A stretch of 64,000 nt of DNA from Zavarzinella sp. (lineage in GTDB: Bacteria; Planctomycetota; Planctomycetia; Gemmatales; Gemmataceae): contig JAWKTI010000002.1 in assembly GCA_041399155.1 (NCBI GenBank), positions 930,001 to 994,000 on the forward strand, in the 5' to 3' direction. Under the pieces are notes generated by a model. It ran no database searches and was not told the DNA's origin. It saw nothing but the letters and a program-made list of their open reading frames with translations. Positions 19,194-28,254 of the stretch are shown piece after piece. Each line of letters opens with the position of its first letter. Within the stretch, counting starts at the first letter, position 1. The translations under genes and the position numbers were made by a program.

Positions 19194-20660
19194 ATGGCAC
19201 ATTTGAAAAAGATTACAACCACGAAGAAACAACCGGACGGAACGGTTAAAAAGTTGAAATCGAAGAAGTGGTACTCATCCTACATCGACGCATCGGGCAA
19301 ATTATGTTCGGAACCATTGAGCACGAACAAGACGGCCGCGTAGCAGATGCTTGCGAAAATCGTTGAACGGGTAGAATTGGAAAAGGCGGGTATCGGTGAT
19401 CATCGAACTACCAAGTTTCAGAAAATGCCGTTGCGGGAACACCTGCAAGCCTGGCGGGAATCATTGCATGCGAACAACTGCGAACAGGAATACATCAAAC
19501 TGAAAACCAACCGTGTAACTGCTATCATCGAAGGATGCCAGTTTCATTTCTGCAAAGATATGAACGCGGAATTTTTGGAAAAGTTCCTGCATCATCTGCG
19601 AACAAACCAAGGCATGAGCACGCAGACCACTAAGCATTATCTACAGGCTGCAAAGCAGTTCGTACTGTGGATGATCGAGAATGACCGCATCGACCGCAAC
19701 CCATTTAAGACAGTCAAGCCCGGGAACGTTGCCATAGACGCAGAAAGGCGGGGAGAATATCAGAACGATGAGGTCACTCGATTGCTCGTAGCTGCAGAAG
19801 CAGGCAAGCCATTCAGGGGGCTTTGCGGTTCCGATCGTGCCATGTTGTACCGCCTGGCCCTAGGGACCGGGTTCAGGGCATCTGAACTCGCAATCCTCAA
19901 GCCGGAATCATTCGACCTTTCTGCCTGCCCGCCTGTTGTGCATTTGCAGGCACGCAGCAGCAAGAACCGCCAACCAGCCACTCAACCTATTTCAATCGAT
20001 CTGGCGAACGATTTGAGGCCATTTCTGGCTGCCAAGCCGAAAGGTGAACTGATCTGGCCGGGAACCTGGAATGAAAAGGCCGCAAAGATGATCAGGCGGG
20101 ATATGGAGGCAGCAGGGATCCCGGTTGAAACTACTTCGCCGGAAGGGGATGAAGTACGCGACTTTCACGCACTGCGAAGCACATACATCAGCAACCTGAT
20201 TCGCAGCGGTGCAGATACCAAACAGGTAATGACCCTGGCAAGGCATTCCGACCCAAAATTGACCATGAAACGGTACGCACGGACAAAATTAAGTGACCTG
20301 GCGGAAAAAGTAAACGGCTTGCCCACTGGTAAAAAGTTTGCCCCCCAGTTTGCCCCCGATTCTGACAATCTTATGCAAACGATGACAACGGATGAGGATT
20401 TGAACAGTTCTGGAAATGTTGATTCGATAATTAGTGAAGGAACAGGAAACCCTGTAAAATACGATACTTGCGGAGATATGGTGACTGCTGAAGATGAGAA
20501 TTTAGAAGCACGCCCGGCTGGAGTCGAACCAGCAACCTACGGTTCCGAAGACCGTTTCTGTAAATTTGCAAACTACTTATTCTGCAAGTACTTCCGGCGA
20601 ATTGAATCACCCCGTTGCACCCAGTGTTGCACCTCTTTTTTCGCAATCCGATGCCAATGA
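19194..20660 (+). pseudogene. Tyrosine recombinase (integrase) with an in-frame amber codon
   Basis: Translation from the ATG at 19194 gives MAHLKKITTTKKQPDGTVKK and then an N-terminal arm-binding region. Codon 50 is TAG (19341-19343); the frame then stays open to 20660. The N-terminal SAM-like domain (residues ~75-175) precedes the catalytic domain with Arg228 (TGFRASEL), His325 and Arg328 (HALRSTY), His351 (RHSDPKL) and Tyr361 (MKRYAR): a complete R-H-R-H-Y set. The final ~60 residues (ARPAGVEPATYG...) are translation through a tRNA 3' half and are not part of the enzyme fold. A shorter protein could start at the ATG at 19347. The gene is inactive unless the amber is read through or the shorter form works. 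Confidence 0.75.
20509..20557 (-). other. 3' half of a tRNA-Arg (TCG anticodon): attachment-site core
   Basis: On the minus strand the sequence folds as an anticodon arm (stem ACGGT/ACCGT, loop CTTCGGA, anticodon TCG for Arg), a 5-nt variable loop, a T arm (GCTGG, TTCGACT, CCAGC) and a 7-nt acceptor strand. The 5' half (D arm and acceptor) is absent to the right. Integrases of this kind use tRNA 3' halves as attachment cores, and here the integrase reading frame passes through it. It is not a functional tRNA gene. Confidence 0.75.
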
Positions 20661-20811
20661 TCTGGCAAAAATTATCATTACCTGGCCACAACTACCAGAT
20701 GCAATCAAAGCGGCAATTAAATCATTGGTTACAGTGAGTACAGCTCAGCACCAACAAGCACCGAAACAACTGTCGGAAGATTCTCTTCCTTGGGAACAGG
20801 CTGCAGGATGA
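20566..20811 (+). CDS. Short conserved tail module found after planctomycete integrases
   Basis: The useful part is ANDLAKIIITWPQLPDAIKA followed by AIKSLVTVS. As I remember, a segment of the pattern 'DLA.VI..WP.LP..IRAGI.ALV' commonly ends or follows integrases in planctomycetes. It overlaps the integrase end in another frame (20566-20660), so it is either the true C-terminus after a frameshift or a separate small protein. There is no clear ribosome site. Function unknown. Confidence 0.35.
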   Translation: MQTTYSASTSGELNHPVAPSVAPLFSQSDANDLAKIIITWPQLPDAIKAAIKSLVTVSTAQHQQAPKQLSEDSLPWEQAAG

Positions 20812-20929
20812 TTGGTGTTGTCAAGCAAGGTGATCAAGATACTCAAGATCTTTTTGTTAAGGAGGTTGAGCTGGAAGAACAGTTGGGTAATTCGATCATT
20901 CACCCACAATTACATGCCCATACATGCGT

Positions 20930-21583
20930 CTATTTTGAGAAAATCGTTCCGTTCTTTGGTCCGCCCCGCCGATACCCTGCGAGTAATTCTTTTGTTCGCT
21001 GGGCCAGCATTCGACGCACTTCTCGGCGTTTGCCCTTCACCCGTGGTATCGTCATCAAGTCGTATGCTGTTGTCTGGTGCCGCATCCATGCGATCACAGC
21101 AACTTCCGCCCTTTCCTCGACCGGAATCCGCTTTGTACGGGCGACGGTGCCACTTCCAACAGGTGTGGCGTGATCTGTAACCGCTTTGGCAAGTCGCTGG
21201 GCAAGGTCGGCATGGTCAGGATGAAAGTCCAGGAAGCCCACCACAGCCCCGATGAAGTCTTCGACGTAAATCTCCTGAGCCTTTTCCCGTCGCTTGGCAT
21301 CAGATTCTTTACGTTTCTGAAAACTCTCGGTGGATCGCTCGGCTTGGAGGTCTGTTTGAATCAGTTCGATCGTCGTTGCCGGTGCCCACACGCCCAGCGA
21401 GAAGAGTTTGCGGCCCTTTTTCTCCTGAACCACCCAATGATCACCAGCAGCCTTTACTCTGCGGGTCAGAGCGGCATCACCAGGAGGAAGAAGAACCCAA
21501 CCAGTGGGAACGGTCAGGACTTTGCCATCTGTGGTTTTGACGGTGTTCGGCGCGGGACCGGGACTGAAGGTAGTGCTGATCAT
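20930..21583 (-). CDS. DUF2293 domain protein
   Basis: 217 residues. Residues ~20-85 are a novel beta-rich region (GWVLLPPGDAALTRRVKAAG). The C-terminal domain (about 115-210) has 'DFHPDHADLAQRLAKAVTDH', 'TPVGSGTVARTKRIPVEERA' and 'AVIAWMRHQTTAYDLM', which identifies DUF2293. The family has no established function that I know of. In plants and bacteria it is found in single-copy nucleic-acid-associated contexts, and the Arg- and Lys-rich C-terminus would suit nucleic-acid binding. It stands alone, convergent with the integrase region. Confidence 0.75.
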   Translation of the reverse strand: MISTTFSPGPAPNTVKTTDGKVLTVPTGWVLLPPGDAALTRRVKAAGDHWVVQEKKGRKLFSLGVWAPATTIELIQTDLQAERSTESFQKRKESDAKRREKAQEIYVEDFIGAVVGFLDFHPDHADLAQRLAKAVTDHATPVGSGTVARTKRIPVEERAEVAVIAWMRHQTTAYDLMTIPRVKGKRREVRRMLAQRTKELLAGYRRGGPKNGTIFSK

Positions 21584-21672
21584 TCTTGCATTTTATTGCC
21601 AAGTCGCTTATTGTTCGAATCGGGATACGATGAAATCGGGATAGTTCTCTTCACTCAAATCCAGATAAATCA

Positions 21673-21875
21673 TTATACTTGATTAAGCAGTTTCTTTAGA
21701 ATATAGCGAGCAAATTGCTCTTCTACCCGTTTTGGTATCTTCCCGTCCAGAACCAGCATAGCCAATTCCATGTTGATCGTGAATGCCTGCTGGGTCAGGT
21801 TGGCTGATGACAGAAACAACCACTCGCCATCGGACGTGCAGGATACCGACCTTGTTGTCACAGGGCCATTTAGCT
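21673..21875 (-). pseudogene. C-terminal stub of a phospholipase-D-family protein (DrmC-like)
   Basis: The readable part is SDGEWLFLSSANLTQQAFTI followed by NMELAMLVLDGKIPKRVEEQF. 'SSANLT...N.E.G.LV..G..P..VE..F' is the last part of the second HKD region in PLD-type nucleases, and closely resembles DrmC of DISARM defence systems. Only ~65 residues remain. There is no start, and no other DISARM gene is in the window. Confidence 0.55.
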
Positions 21876-21919
21876 CAGGGAGGGGGTATTAAATCCGAAC
21901 AAAGTGATTTCGGAAGTTG

Positions 21920-23386
21920 CTACATCACCAATCCATTCGCGATGCAATACAATTCAGAGTCAGGCACAACTAGACTAAAGACGTCTCTTGGTGGAACAGG
22001 TCGAATACTGTCGATCATTTCCCAATGGATACCTGTTGAATTTGCTCTTGCTACAAATCGGTTCCATTCGTTGTCATCTGAGAAGCCGCTGATCTTGCTG
22101 ATGATCCTGATTGCTGCCTGGCGATTCATGTAACCTTTATGACGCTTCGCAATTCGTTTCAACTCGGGTTCTTTCCGTAATGCCCGGATTATTTTCTCCT
22201 GCAGCGCATGAGTAAGCGGAACGTAATCCAGCGTGTCGTTGCAAATTCCAGTAGTTTTTGCGAGGAACTCAGCTATTGCCTGTTTTCGCTGTTGTTCCAC
22301 CACACGCACTTCACTCAGGATATCAGGCAGATCAATTACACTTGGGCAAACGGTCCAGGACGTTTTTGATGCACCTCTTGCAGGAGTTTCAGTGACAGAA
22401 TGCCGTAAGCCCAATTTTCGTAACAGTCTTGAAATGGAGGCTACCAGGTACGGGCTGGAAGTATTGAATCGAAGAAAAAATCGATCATTTTTTCTGTGTT
22501 TATTCCATCCAACCGAACAATCACCATCGATTAATCCCGAAAATAATCCTAAATGACATCTGTGTGATCCATTCAAGAGAATCTCATCCGGGATCTTTTT
22601 GAAAAGCGCAGGTCTTAATCCTTCCTGCAGGTAGAAGTCAGGGTGGATCGGAGAAAGTACTTTTCGGGCAAACTCTTTGCCGTTCAGATGAATTTTAACT
22701 GAATCGGAAAACTTTCGACTATCTGCTTCATCAGAGTAGGTACGTACGTTGAATGGAATTCTAAACACAGATTGAGCCAGCGACTCGAATTCTTTTCTGC
22801 ATTCTTCAGAGTTTTTGGCATATCCGATCGAATTATCTTGTTGCCAGCCATCTGCTGCCAACATTCCGTAAAATTTACCCACATCGAAATCGTAGTCTTT
22901 GCCAATCAAAGAGTCTTGCTTAAAGTATGGGATCCACTGATCAAGGGATGGCGTCTCGCTTTTCATTTCACCAGAATGGTGGTCAAAAACAGGTAACAAA
23001 CTATCATCACTGATCACGACAGTCCTGTTCCGACTAGTTGATACCTCGATACATGCTTTGTCATTTGTAACCGAAATGTGGCTTACTTTGCAAATATTTT
23101 GCATCTCATTCAGATGGTTGTACGATGCAATGTTCACACCATCAGGAACACGATAAATCTTTTGATCATCGTCAATTTTCCAATCAAGTTTAGAAAGGGG
23201 AATCTCACCAATCTTTGCCTGCAGAATGCCACTGGTACTGCCGATGAATTCAGCAACTGGCTTTCCACATTTCTTTTCAACAAACTCGATCCATTCGAGA
23301 TGGTCACTACTTGACGCTCTGAAACACTTGGAGAATTTCAATTCAAGCCCAGTACTACCTTCAATTAAAACATCTTTTTTCATCAT
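21920..23386 (-). CDS. Intein-like protein with a LAGLIDADG homing endonuclease
   Basis: 488 residues from the ATG at 23386 (a GTG at 23425 is also open). Residues ~90-135 look like intein block B (CIEVSTSRNRTVVISDDSLL). Two LAGLIDADG motifs follow: FYGMLAADGW near 175 and HLGLFSGLIDGDCSVGW near 280. The end, DVFSLVVPDSELYCIANGLV, matches intein block F (VYDL.V.....F.ANG). The next residues should be His-Asn plus an extein, but the frame stops after one Met. Block A, with the first Cys or Ser, is not seen either. So it is a free-standing or degenerate intein whose exteins are lost. Its position just downstream of a polymerase fragment that ends at the DFDG active-site motif suggests it was inserted there. 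Confidence 0.65.
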   Translation of the reverse strand: MMKKDVLIEGSTGLELKFSKCFRASSSDHLEWIEFVEKKCGKPVAEFIGSTSGILQAKIGEIPLSKLDWKIDDDQKIYRVPDGVNIASYNHLNEMQNICKVSHISVTNDKACIEVSTSRNRTVVISDDSLLPVFDHHSGEMKSETPSLDQWIPYFKQDSLIGKDYDFDVGKFYGMLAADGWQQDNSIGYAKNSEECRKEFESLAQSVFRIPFNVRTYSDEADSRKFSDSVKIHLNGKEFARKVLSPIHPDFYLQEGLRPALFKKIPDEILLNGSHRCHLGLFSGLIDGDCSVGWNKHRKNDRFFLRFNTSSPYLVASISRLLRKLGLRHSVTETPARGASKTSWTVCPSVIDLPDILSEVRVVEQQRKQAIAEFLAKTTGICNDTLDYVPLTHALQEKIIRALRKEPELKRIAKRHKGYMNRQAAIRIISKISGFSDDNEWNRFVARANSTGIHWEMIDSIRPVPPRDVFSLVVPDSELYCIANGLVM

Positions 23387-23534
23387 ATCACCAATAGGAT
23401 AATTGTTTTTTCGATCAGCAATCACACTACTAGTATTTTAACGTGTTCAACGAATTCGTTTTGAAGATAGCCTAATAGCAGTTTTGTAGAGGATATAAAG
23501 TGACTGTATTCTGGTAGTACTTTTCATCAATAAT

Positions 23535-25043
23535 CTAACGAAAGGTTACGTATTTCGCTTGATAAGCCATCAAAATCCATAGTGTACCCCTTACAGTAAG
23601 TGGACTAACGTGTATAGCACTACCTGCCACTGGCTTGGCAAAAAATGACAGTGTTGAGAACTTATGCCATGCTGGTGCTCTTACTGTAATGACTGGCGTT
23701 GTCTCCATTGCTTGCAGCAAGATCTCGCGAGCAAGTGGAGTTTGTTCTTCGATATTCTTCTTTGCCTCTAATGCCGACATCCCTTTCTGGCGTAAGCTTT
23801 TGGTCACAGCACGCTTGAATGTAGTGAACGCCATGTCGATCGGCAGTCCAATAGAGTCCATATCCATTTCAGGATCTGGTACTACTACTGATCGGCCTAC
23901 GTTGTCTACTGCTGACGAGATTAGTTTACGTTGTACCATCCCCATTTTGGGGCTATTACCAAATACGCTTGCTAACAGTCCTTTGACGTTCTTCTGTTGT
24001 AATTTGGGGTGGATAGGATCTGCCAAACCGACAGTTGCTTTGTATGCGTTGTAAAGGTTTAGTCGAGCACTGCCGGTTGATTCATCACCAAACAGTTTCT
24101 TCTTCTGATTCAAGAGATCGTTTGCCAAAAACAGTTCTTGGTACATGTAATTTGGGTCTGACACGATTGGTGTGGTAGTGTCGCCCAGAAAACCGATCGG
24201 TCTGTACGCTGCTGGCAATACTGGTACGGAAGACATGATCCAATCGGTCGGCTTTTGATCTGTTTTCTTTAATGTCTTGAGATAGCGTAACTTTCTAACA
24301 GCATCATCTCTGTGGCTTTTGCGTCCAGAATTAATTACCGAGCGTGCTTTAGCCATTTCGGTATCTACGTCGATATTAGCTAAAGCAGTTTCGATTGCTT
24401 TAACGCCGGTGTGTTCACCCAGTTTTTCTTCACCAGCGATAATACCTTCAAACTTCTTTTTGGTCAGACCTAACAGACGGCGAATCGGTTCTTCCATGAC
24501 TGGATTTGGCATCCGTTCTGTCAGTTTAATTCCAGCCCACACAGTACCGTTGTGACCTTGGGTGAGTTTGGGATCAAACAGACCACCAGCAATAGGATCT
24601 AACTCACCTGCTCTAAGGTCAGCAGTTTCGCCATTCTTTAAGTACCGGTCACCAATCAGTTCCTGGGCCTGTTTGTCTGTCATTGCCATCAAATTGATTT
24701 TTGGCCCACGACGACGCATATCAATGCCAGCAGCTTTCAGAGTGTTAACAAACTTCTCGTATACCAGTGGTACTTTCACCTGGGTTGGAGAGTAGCCGGA
24801 CATGTATTGCAGCAAGTAATCATCGTTTTTCTGCCCACGTACTGAACCTGCTTCACGGAGATTGTGGACAGCACCGTGCGAGATCAGTGCGTTGACGTCC
24901 AACAGTGATACCCGCTTACTGTTAGATACTTCAATAGCGGTATCACCAGCGACAATAGTGTATTTGCCTGACTCTGTTTCCAAGTCATAAACAGGCATCA
25001 TTTCTGTCGGTGTGTTAACTTTTTGAATTGAAGCTATTTTCAT
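23535..25043 (-). CDS. RNA polymerase beta/beta' fusion fragment beginning with a split-intein C-half
   Basis: 502 residues. Residues 1-41 look like an intein C-fragment: MKIASIQKVNTPTEMMPVYD is followed by ...KYTIVAGDTAIEVSN and a +1 Ser, comparable to the ~35-residue C-halves of known split inteins. The following text matches the end of beta (VNALISHGAVHNLREAGSV) and then the beta' N-terminus: GGLFDPKLTQGHNGTVWAGI, SSVPVLPAAYRPIGF and ITVRAPAWHKFSTLSFFAKP. Near 23590 a one-base shift gives GYTMDFDG, the start of the catalytic NADFDGD motif, after which the gene is lost. A fused, divergent beta/beta' of this kind is phage-like rather than the host enzyme. The ATG overlaps the stop of an upstream frame (ATGA). 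Confidence 0.65.
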   Translation of the reverse strand: MKIASIQKVNTPTEMMPVYDLETESGKYTIVAGDTAIEVSNSKRVSLLDVNALISHGAVHNLREAGSVRGQKNDDYLLQYMSGYSPTQVKVPLVYEKFVNTLKAAGIDMRRRGPKINLMAMTDKQAQELIGDRYLKNGETADLRAGELDPIAGGLFDPKLTQGHNGTVWAGIKLTERMPNPVMEEPIRRLLGLTKKKFEGIIAGEEKLGEHTGVKAIETALANIDVDTEMAKARSVINSGRKSHRDDAVRKLRYLKTLKKTDQKPTDWIMSSVPVLPAAYRPIGFLGDTTTPIVSDPNYMYQELFLANDLLNQKKKLFGDESTGSARLNLYNAYKATVGLADPIHPKLQQKNVKGLLASVFGNSPKMGMVQRKLISSAVDNVGRSVVVPDPEMDMDSIGLPIDMAFTTFKRAVTKSLRQKGMSALEAKKNIEEQTPLAREILLQAMETTPVITVRAPAWHKFSTLSFFAKPVAGSAIHVSPLTVRGTLWILMAYQAKYVTFR

Positions 25044-25044
25044 A

Positions 25045-25350
25045 TTACTTTCGGGTGACTGACATAGTTTTCAAAAAACTTTTTGGCGACGTTTGACAGC
25101 TTTTTGCCGACACCGCCAGCTATTTCTTCTGGCTGTTTCGTAGCAAACTAGGTGGTATCTATCTACTGGTCATTTCACAGAAATGCTTCTTGGTGGAATC
25201 TAGAAATCTTCTGATGGATTCTTCAAAGACGGGGTTGAGAATCTTTTCTCTTAACTTGATTCCGGCCCAGGACGTGATGATATAGCCTGAGTCATCTTGG
25301 GATAAACTAAGCCACCTTCGATTGGTGTCAGACACCTGGTCGTTGATCTG
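25045..25350 (-). pseudogene. Degenerate second copy of the RNA polymerase beta' segment plus an unidentified gene tail
   Basis: Reading leftwards from about 25330, frames give 'IEGGLVYPK' and, after a frame change, DSGYIITSWAGIKLREKILN and PVFEESIRRFL up to a stop near 25169. These match GGLFDPK, WAGIKLTERMPNPVMEEPIRR in the gene at 23535-25043, so a paralogous piece has decayed here. After another stop the frame reads KQPEEIAGGVGKKLSNVAKK and ends HPKVI at a TGA that overlaps the ATG of the next gene. That tail I do not recognise. Confidence 0.55.
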
Positions 25351-25737
25351 TAGTTTAGCGTTTCATAGTAGGTTTAATCAAATTATCAACGGAATAAGAA
25401 TTATTGAGAACAAAAGCCTTAAAAACGTTTTTAGGCATCAATGATGAATCAGATAAATAGACCTTATTTGTTTTGAAAGTTAGTTTGGCGGCCGGTTGAA
25501 TCTGGGTTATTTGTTTCGCTTATGGTCCTTGAAGCACTGTTATTTCTTATCAAAACTGAGCTACCTTTGCGAGATATATACCTGCTTATTAGCAGGTAAG
25601 AAAAGCCAATCAACTCAATCTTGTATAACTGCAATAATTTCCGCAAATTTGCTAACAAGAAGCGAATATTATTTGGTCTTCACCTATGTACTAATGGCTC
25701 TGCTTGCCTGCGAATCAGTAGCTCGATTCTGTAATTA
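25351..25737. other. AT-rich spacer after the CRISPR operon, with one hairpin
   Basis: 387 bp with no supported gene. A perfect 8-bp stem with a TATT loop (TACCTGCT/AGCAGGTA) lies at 25579-25598, about 140 bp past the end of the last minus-strand CRISPR gene. It could help end that transcript, but no T run follows on either strand. Confidence 0.4.
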
Positions 25738-28254
25738 TCATTTATCAATAATAGTCAAACCTGGATCTTGTATAAGATTGCCCAAAGATTCTTGTGTGTC
25801 TCCTTCATTTAGTGTAAACCATTTAAAGTTTTTACCATCTGGATCAGGACGTAGTTGAGCTCGAGGATAGTGTGTCGGCAGATTGTCCGCATGCCCGCTT
25901 GCCATCTTCAGCCAAGCGGCGATGAACGACACATCCTCGAAAGATGCGGAGCCGTACGAGGTTCGCACAGCATCCCTGAAGTCCTGGATGAGTGCGTTTC
26001 GATCCGCCGCGTTCGGCAAGGCATCTGCGAGCGTTGAGTAGGTCTGCTTCCAGTCGTTGCCATCGTGCAGATGCGTGTTTGCCGAGTCGATCTCCAATCG
26101 CACGCTGCCGAAGCCGAGGGGCTTGCCGCCGCCGAAGCGGTGGAAGTGGTTGTCCGGCAAGCTGAGGATCCAGAGCAACGCTCCGAGTTCGACCTTCGAC
26201 AGGTTGGTCACGTGAATATCGAAAGTAAACTCGGTGCCGGGCTTTACCCAGCCCTGAATCGAGCGATTCTGGTTATCACGTACCTTGTCGCTGTCAGGCC
26301 GGCGGTACTCCTGAACGTGGCCGGCGACGGACTGTTGGGTGCGATCTTGTACCCCGTTGTCCCAGTGACCGTTTGGCAGTCCGTTGTGATGCGGATAAAC
26401 CTTCCGGCCGCGCAAACCTTTACCTGGAGAATAACCCGCTTGTTCTTTACCCAAGCCCTTGCGCTGTGTTTCACCATTCTCGGAAACCGCGACATAGAAG
26501 CGTGCCTGTTGCGGCTTCGGCTGGCCGAGGATCGCAAGGGGTAGGCCAGGTGTGCCAAACGGCTCTATCGCTTTTTCTTTAGGAGTGTGGCAGGTCACCG
26601 GTCCGATGCGGACGTTGCCCTTGTAGGCTCCTTTGCCCCGCTGGTTCACCCAGCCGTTGGCTGATCGGATTGAAGAAGAGTGTTCGCAAACCTTGTAGGC
26701 TCCTTTGCCCCGCTGGTTCACCCAGCCGAAAACGCGATCGGCGGGGGAGAGTTTGTCCAATGAAGTGGCAGGATGTAGCGACTCCGGGAGCAAAGATTGT
26801 GGTGATGACTCGAAAAGGCGGCGAGAAATCATCACGGGGTACAAAGCTATCATCTGCCCATCACGGAAAGCGGCGTAACAGAGCGTTCCGTTGGAGAGTT
26901 GTCGCACCTCGAGGCCACCGACAACCTGTCGTGACCAAACCGAGTTGTTGAGTGCCGGCGGGCCAGCCATACCAGCGCGACGTTCCTCATCATGAATCGA
27001 CTGGTAGTTAGTGATGAGCTCGCACCATTGTTGACGGAGTTCATCTGTCAGGGAGTGCAAGATCGGCTCATTTCGGGTGGTGAAGAACACTCGCTCATCA
27101 TGCTTGCGGTCAATGTTGCGGTTCGTAATGCAGACCACACCAAAGACTTTGATCATGGCTACATTTTGAACCGGTCGGTGTGAACCGCGAGGTTGACCTT
27201 GCGGCGGTTGCGAACCAAGCGATCCGCCAACCCGAACACACTTCCGAACAGACCAGTAATCGAAAGGGTGGTTACCAGAGCGTTCCCACAACTCCAGCCA
27301 GACTTCCACATTGTCACCGTCCTCAGGCAGGTTCTTATCGGGATAGCGAATCGCAAATGGAGCGATCGATCCGTCCGATTGGCGATACCTCGGGAGCCAA
27401 GCTGAATACATTGGATCGCCTTGGACCGGTTTCCCTGAGCTACTAATGCCAGAGTTTCCGGGCAACAACTCGATTTGAAGTTCACCGTTTCCATCAGAGA
27501 TTCGAGCAGGTACGAGTGATAATCCATCTCTCGCCGGCATCCGGTCAGCAAGTCGATCTTCATGCCCAGCAAACACCGCCAGCCGCGAGTTGGTCACCGC
27601 CTCGTACGCTGTGCGAAGCATCCCCTTTAGTGAGGTAGGCGGAATGTACGGCTTACCGTCGGCATCGACGCACACGGGGAAGCTCTTGTGGCCTGCCTTT
27701 ATGCCAAGTTGTGGGTCATCTCGATCATACTCAATCATTTTTGTGGCATCGGGTACCAGCAATGGAGTTTTCACAGTCATCTTCACGCGGATCACACCGG
27801 TGAATCGATCGGGGTGCAGGACGTGATGGCCAATGGGTACATCATCACCCAGTTCGCCGGCGATGCCCTCGCGTGGCAGCGCCGGCACGAAGTTGTATGG
27901 GTTGTGGAAGGCCCCTCGCACAGTTGGTGCGCTCTGCTGCGGTTGCCGTCTCCCTTGAGTGCTTCGCCCCTGTGGCCCACGTTGCTGCGATCCTTGCTGT
28001 TGCTGAGACGATCGAACTGGCGGTGGAGGTGTAGGTGCTGAGAATGGTTCTCCCACCGGTCGAACTTTCTTCGGCTGCCCGCCCACTTCGTCGAGTTCCA
28101 CCTTGCGACCGTTCAGTTTCTCAATAATTTCTTTCTTCAGCGATTGGGACAACTCAGCGTCGGGAACTGGATGCTCAACTTCCTTGCCTTTGCTGTTGAC
28201 GAACTTAATGCGAAACTGTTTTTTCGCATTCACGATGAGTGTACCTTCAGCCAT
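25738..28254 (-). CDS. TIGR03986-type CRISPR RAMP protein (type III effector subunit)
   Basis: 838 residues. Residues 1-60 form a small beta domain, followed by a low-complexity Gln/Pro/Gly linker (~65-115). The RAMP body starts near 120 (AFHNPYNFVPALPREG). RAMP features include 'PPTSLKGMLRTAYEAVTNSR' (the S-x-G-x-x-R loop) and the glycine-rich 'HRFGGGKPLGFGSVRLEI' near 710, the typical C-terminal G-rich loop. This is the TIGR03986 family of type III systems, expected to be part of the crRNA-bound backbone in the cytoplasm. A 38-bp direct repeat (26619-26656 and 26691-26728) duplicates FGWVNQRGKGAYK in frame with a 24-residue offset. It starts inside the end of csx19 (8-bp overlap) and is last in the operon. 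Confidence 0.85.
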   Translation of the reverse strand: MAEGTLIVNAKKQFRIKFVNSKGKEVEHPVPDAELSQSLKKEIIEKLNGRKVELDEVGGQPKKVRPVGEPFSAPTPPPPVRSSQQQQGSQQRGPQGRSTQGRRQPQQSAPTVRGAFHNPYNFVPALPREGIAGELGDDVPIGHHVLHPDRFTGVIRVKMTVKTPLLVPDATKMIEYDRDDPQLGIKAGHKSFPVCVDADGKPYIPPTSLKGMLRTAYEAVTNSRLAVFAGHEDRLADRMPARDGLSLVPARISDGNGELQIELLPGNSGISSSGKPVQGDPMYSAWLPRYRQSDGSIAPFAIRYPDKNLPEDGDNVEVWLELWERSGNHPFDYWSVRKCVRVGGSLGSQPPQGQPRGSHRPVQNVAMIKVFGVVCITNRNIDRKHDERVFFTTRNEPILHSLTDELRQQWCELITNYQSIHDEERRAGMAGPPALNNSVWSRQVVGGLEVRQLSNGTLCYAAFRDGQMIALYPVMISRRLFESSPQSLLPESLHPATSLDKLSPADRVFGWVNQRGKGAYKVCEHSSSIRSANGWVNQRGKGAYKGNVRIGPVTCHTPKEKAIEPFGTPGLPLAILGQPKPQQARFYVAVSENGETQRKGLGKEQAGYSPGKGLRGRKVYPHHNGLPNGHWDNGVQDRTQQSVAGHVQEYRRPDSDKVRDNQNRSIQGWVKPGTEFTFDIHVTNLSKVELGALLWILSLPDNHFHRFGGGKPLGFGSVRLEIDSANTHLHDGNDWKQTYSTLADALPNAADRNALIQDFRDAVRTSYGSASFEDVSFIAAWLKMASGHADNLPTHYPRAQLRPDPDGKNFKWFTLNEGDTQESLGNLIQDPGLTIIDK
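26619..26728. repeat. 38-bp direct repeat inside the TIGR03986 gene
   Basis: Two identical 38-bp copies at 26619-26656 and 26691-26728, offset by 72 bp (24 codons), so the frame is kept. The intervening 34 bp encode unrelated residues. It looks like a recent in-frame duplication. Confidence 0.9.

Noticed and set aside
20509..20557. A functional tRNA-Arg gene
   Set aside because: Only the anticodon arm, T arm and acceptor 3' strand are present; the D arm and 5' acceptor strand are missing.
25579..25598. Rho-independent terminator of the CRISPR operon
   Set aside because: The hairpin is perfect but no T run follows on either strand, so it is noted only as a hairpin.
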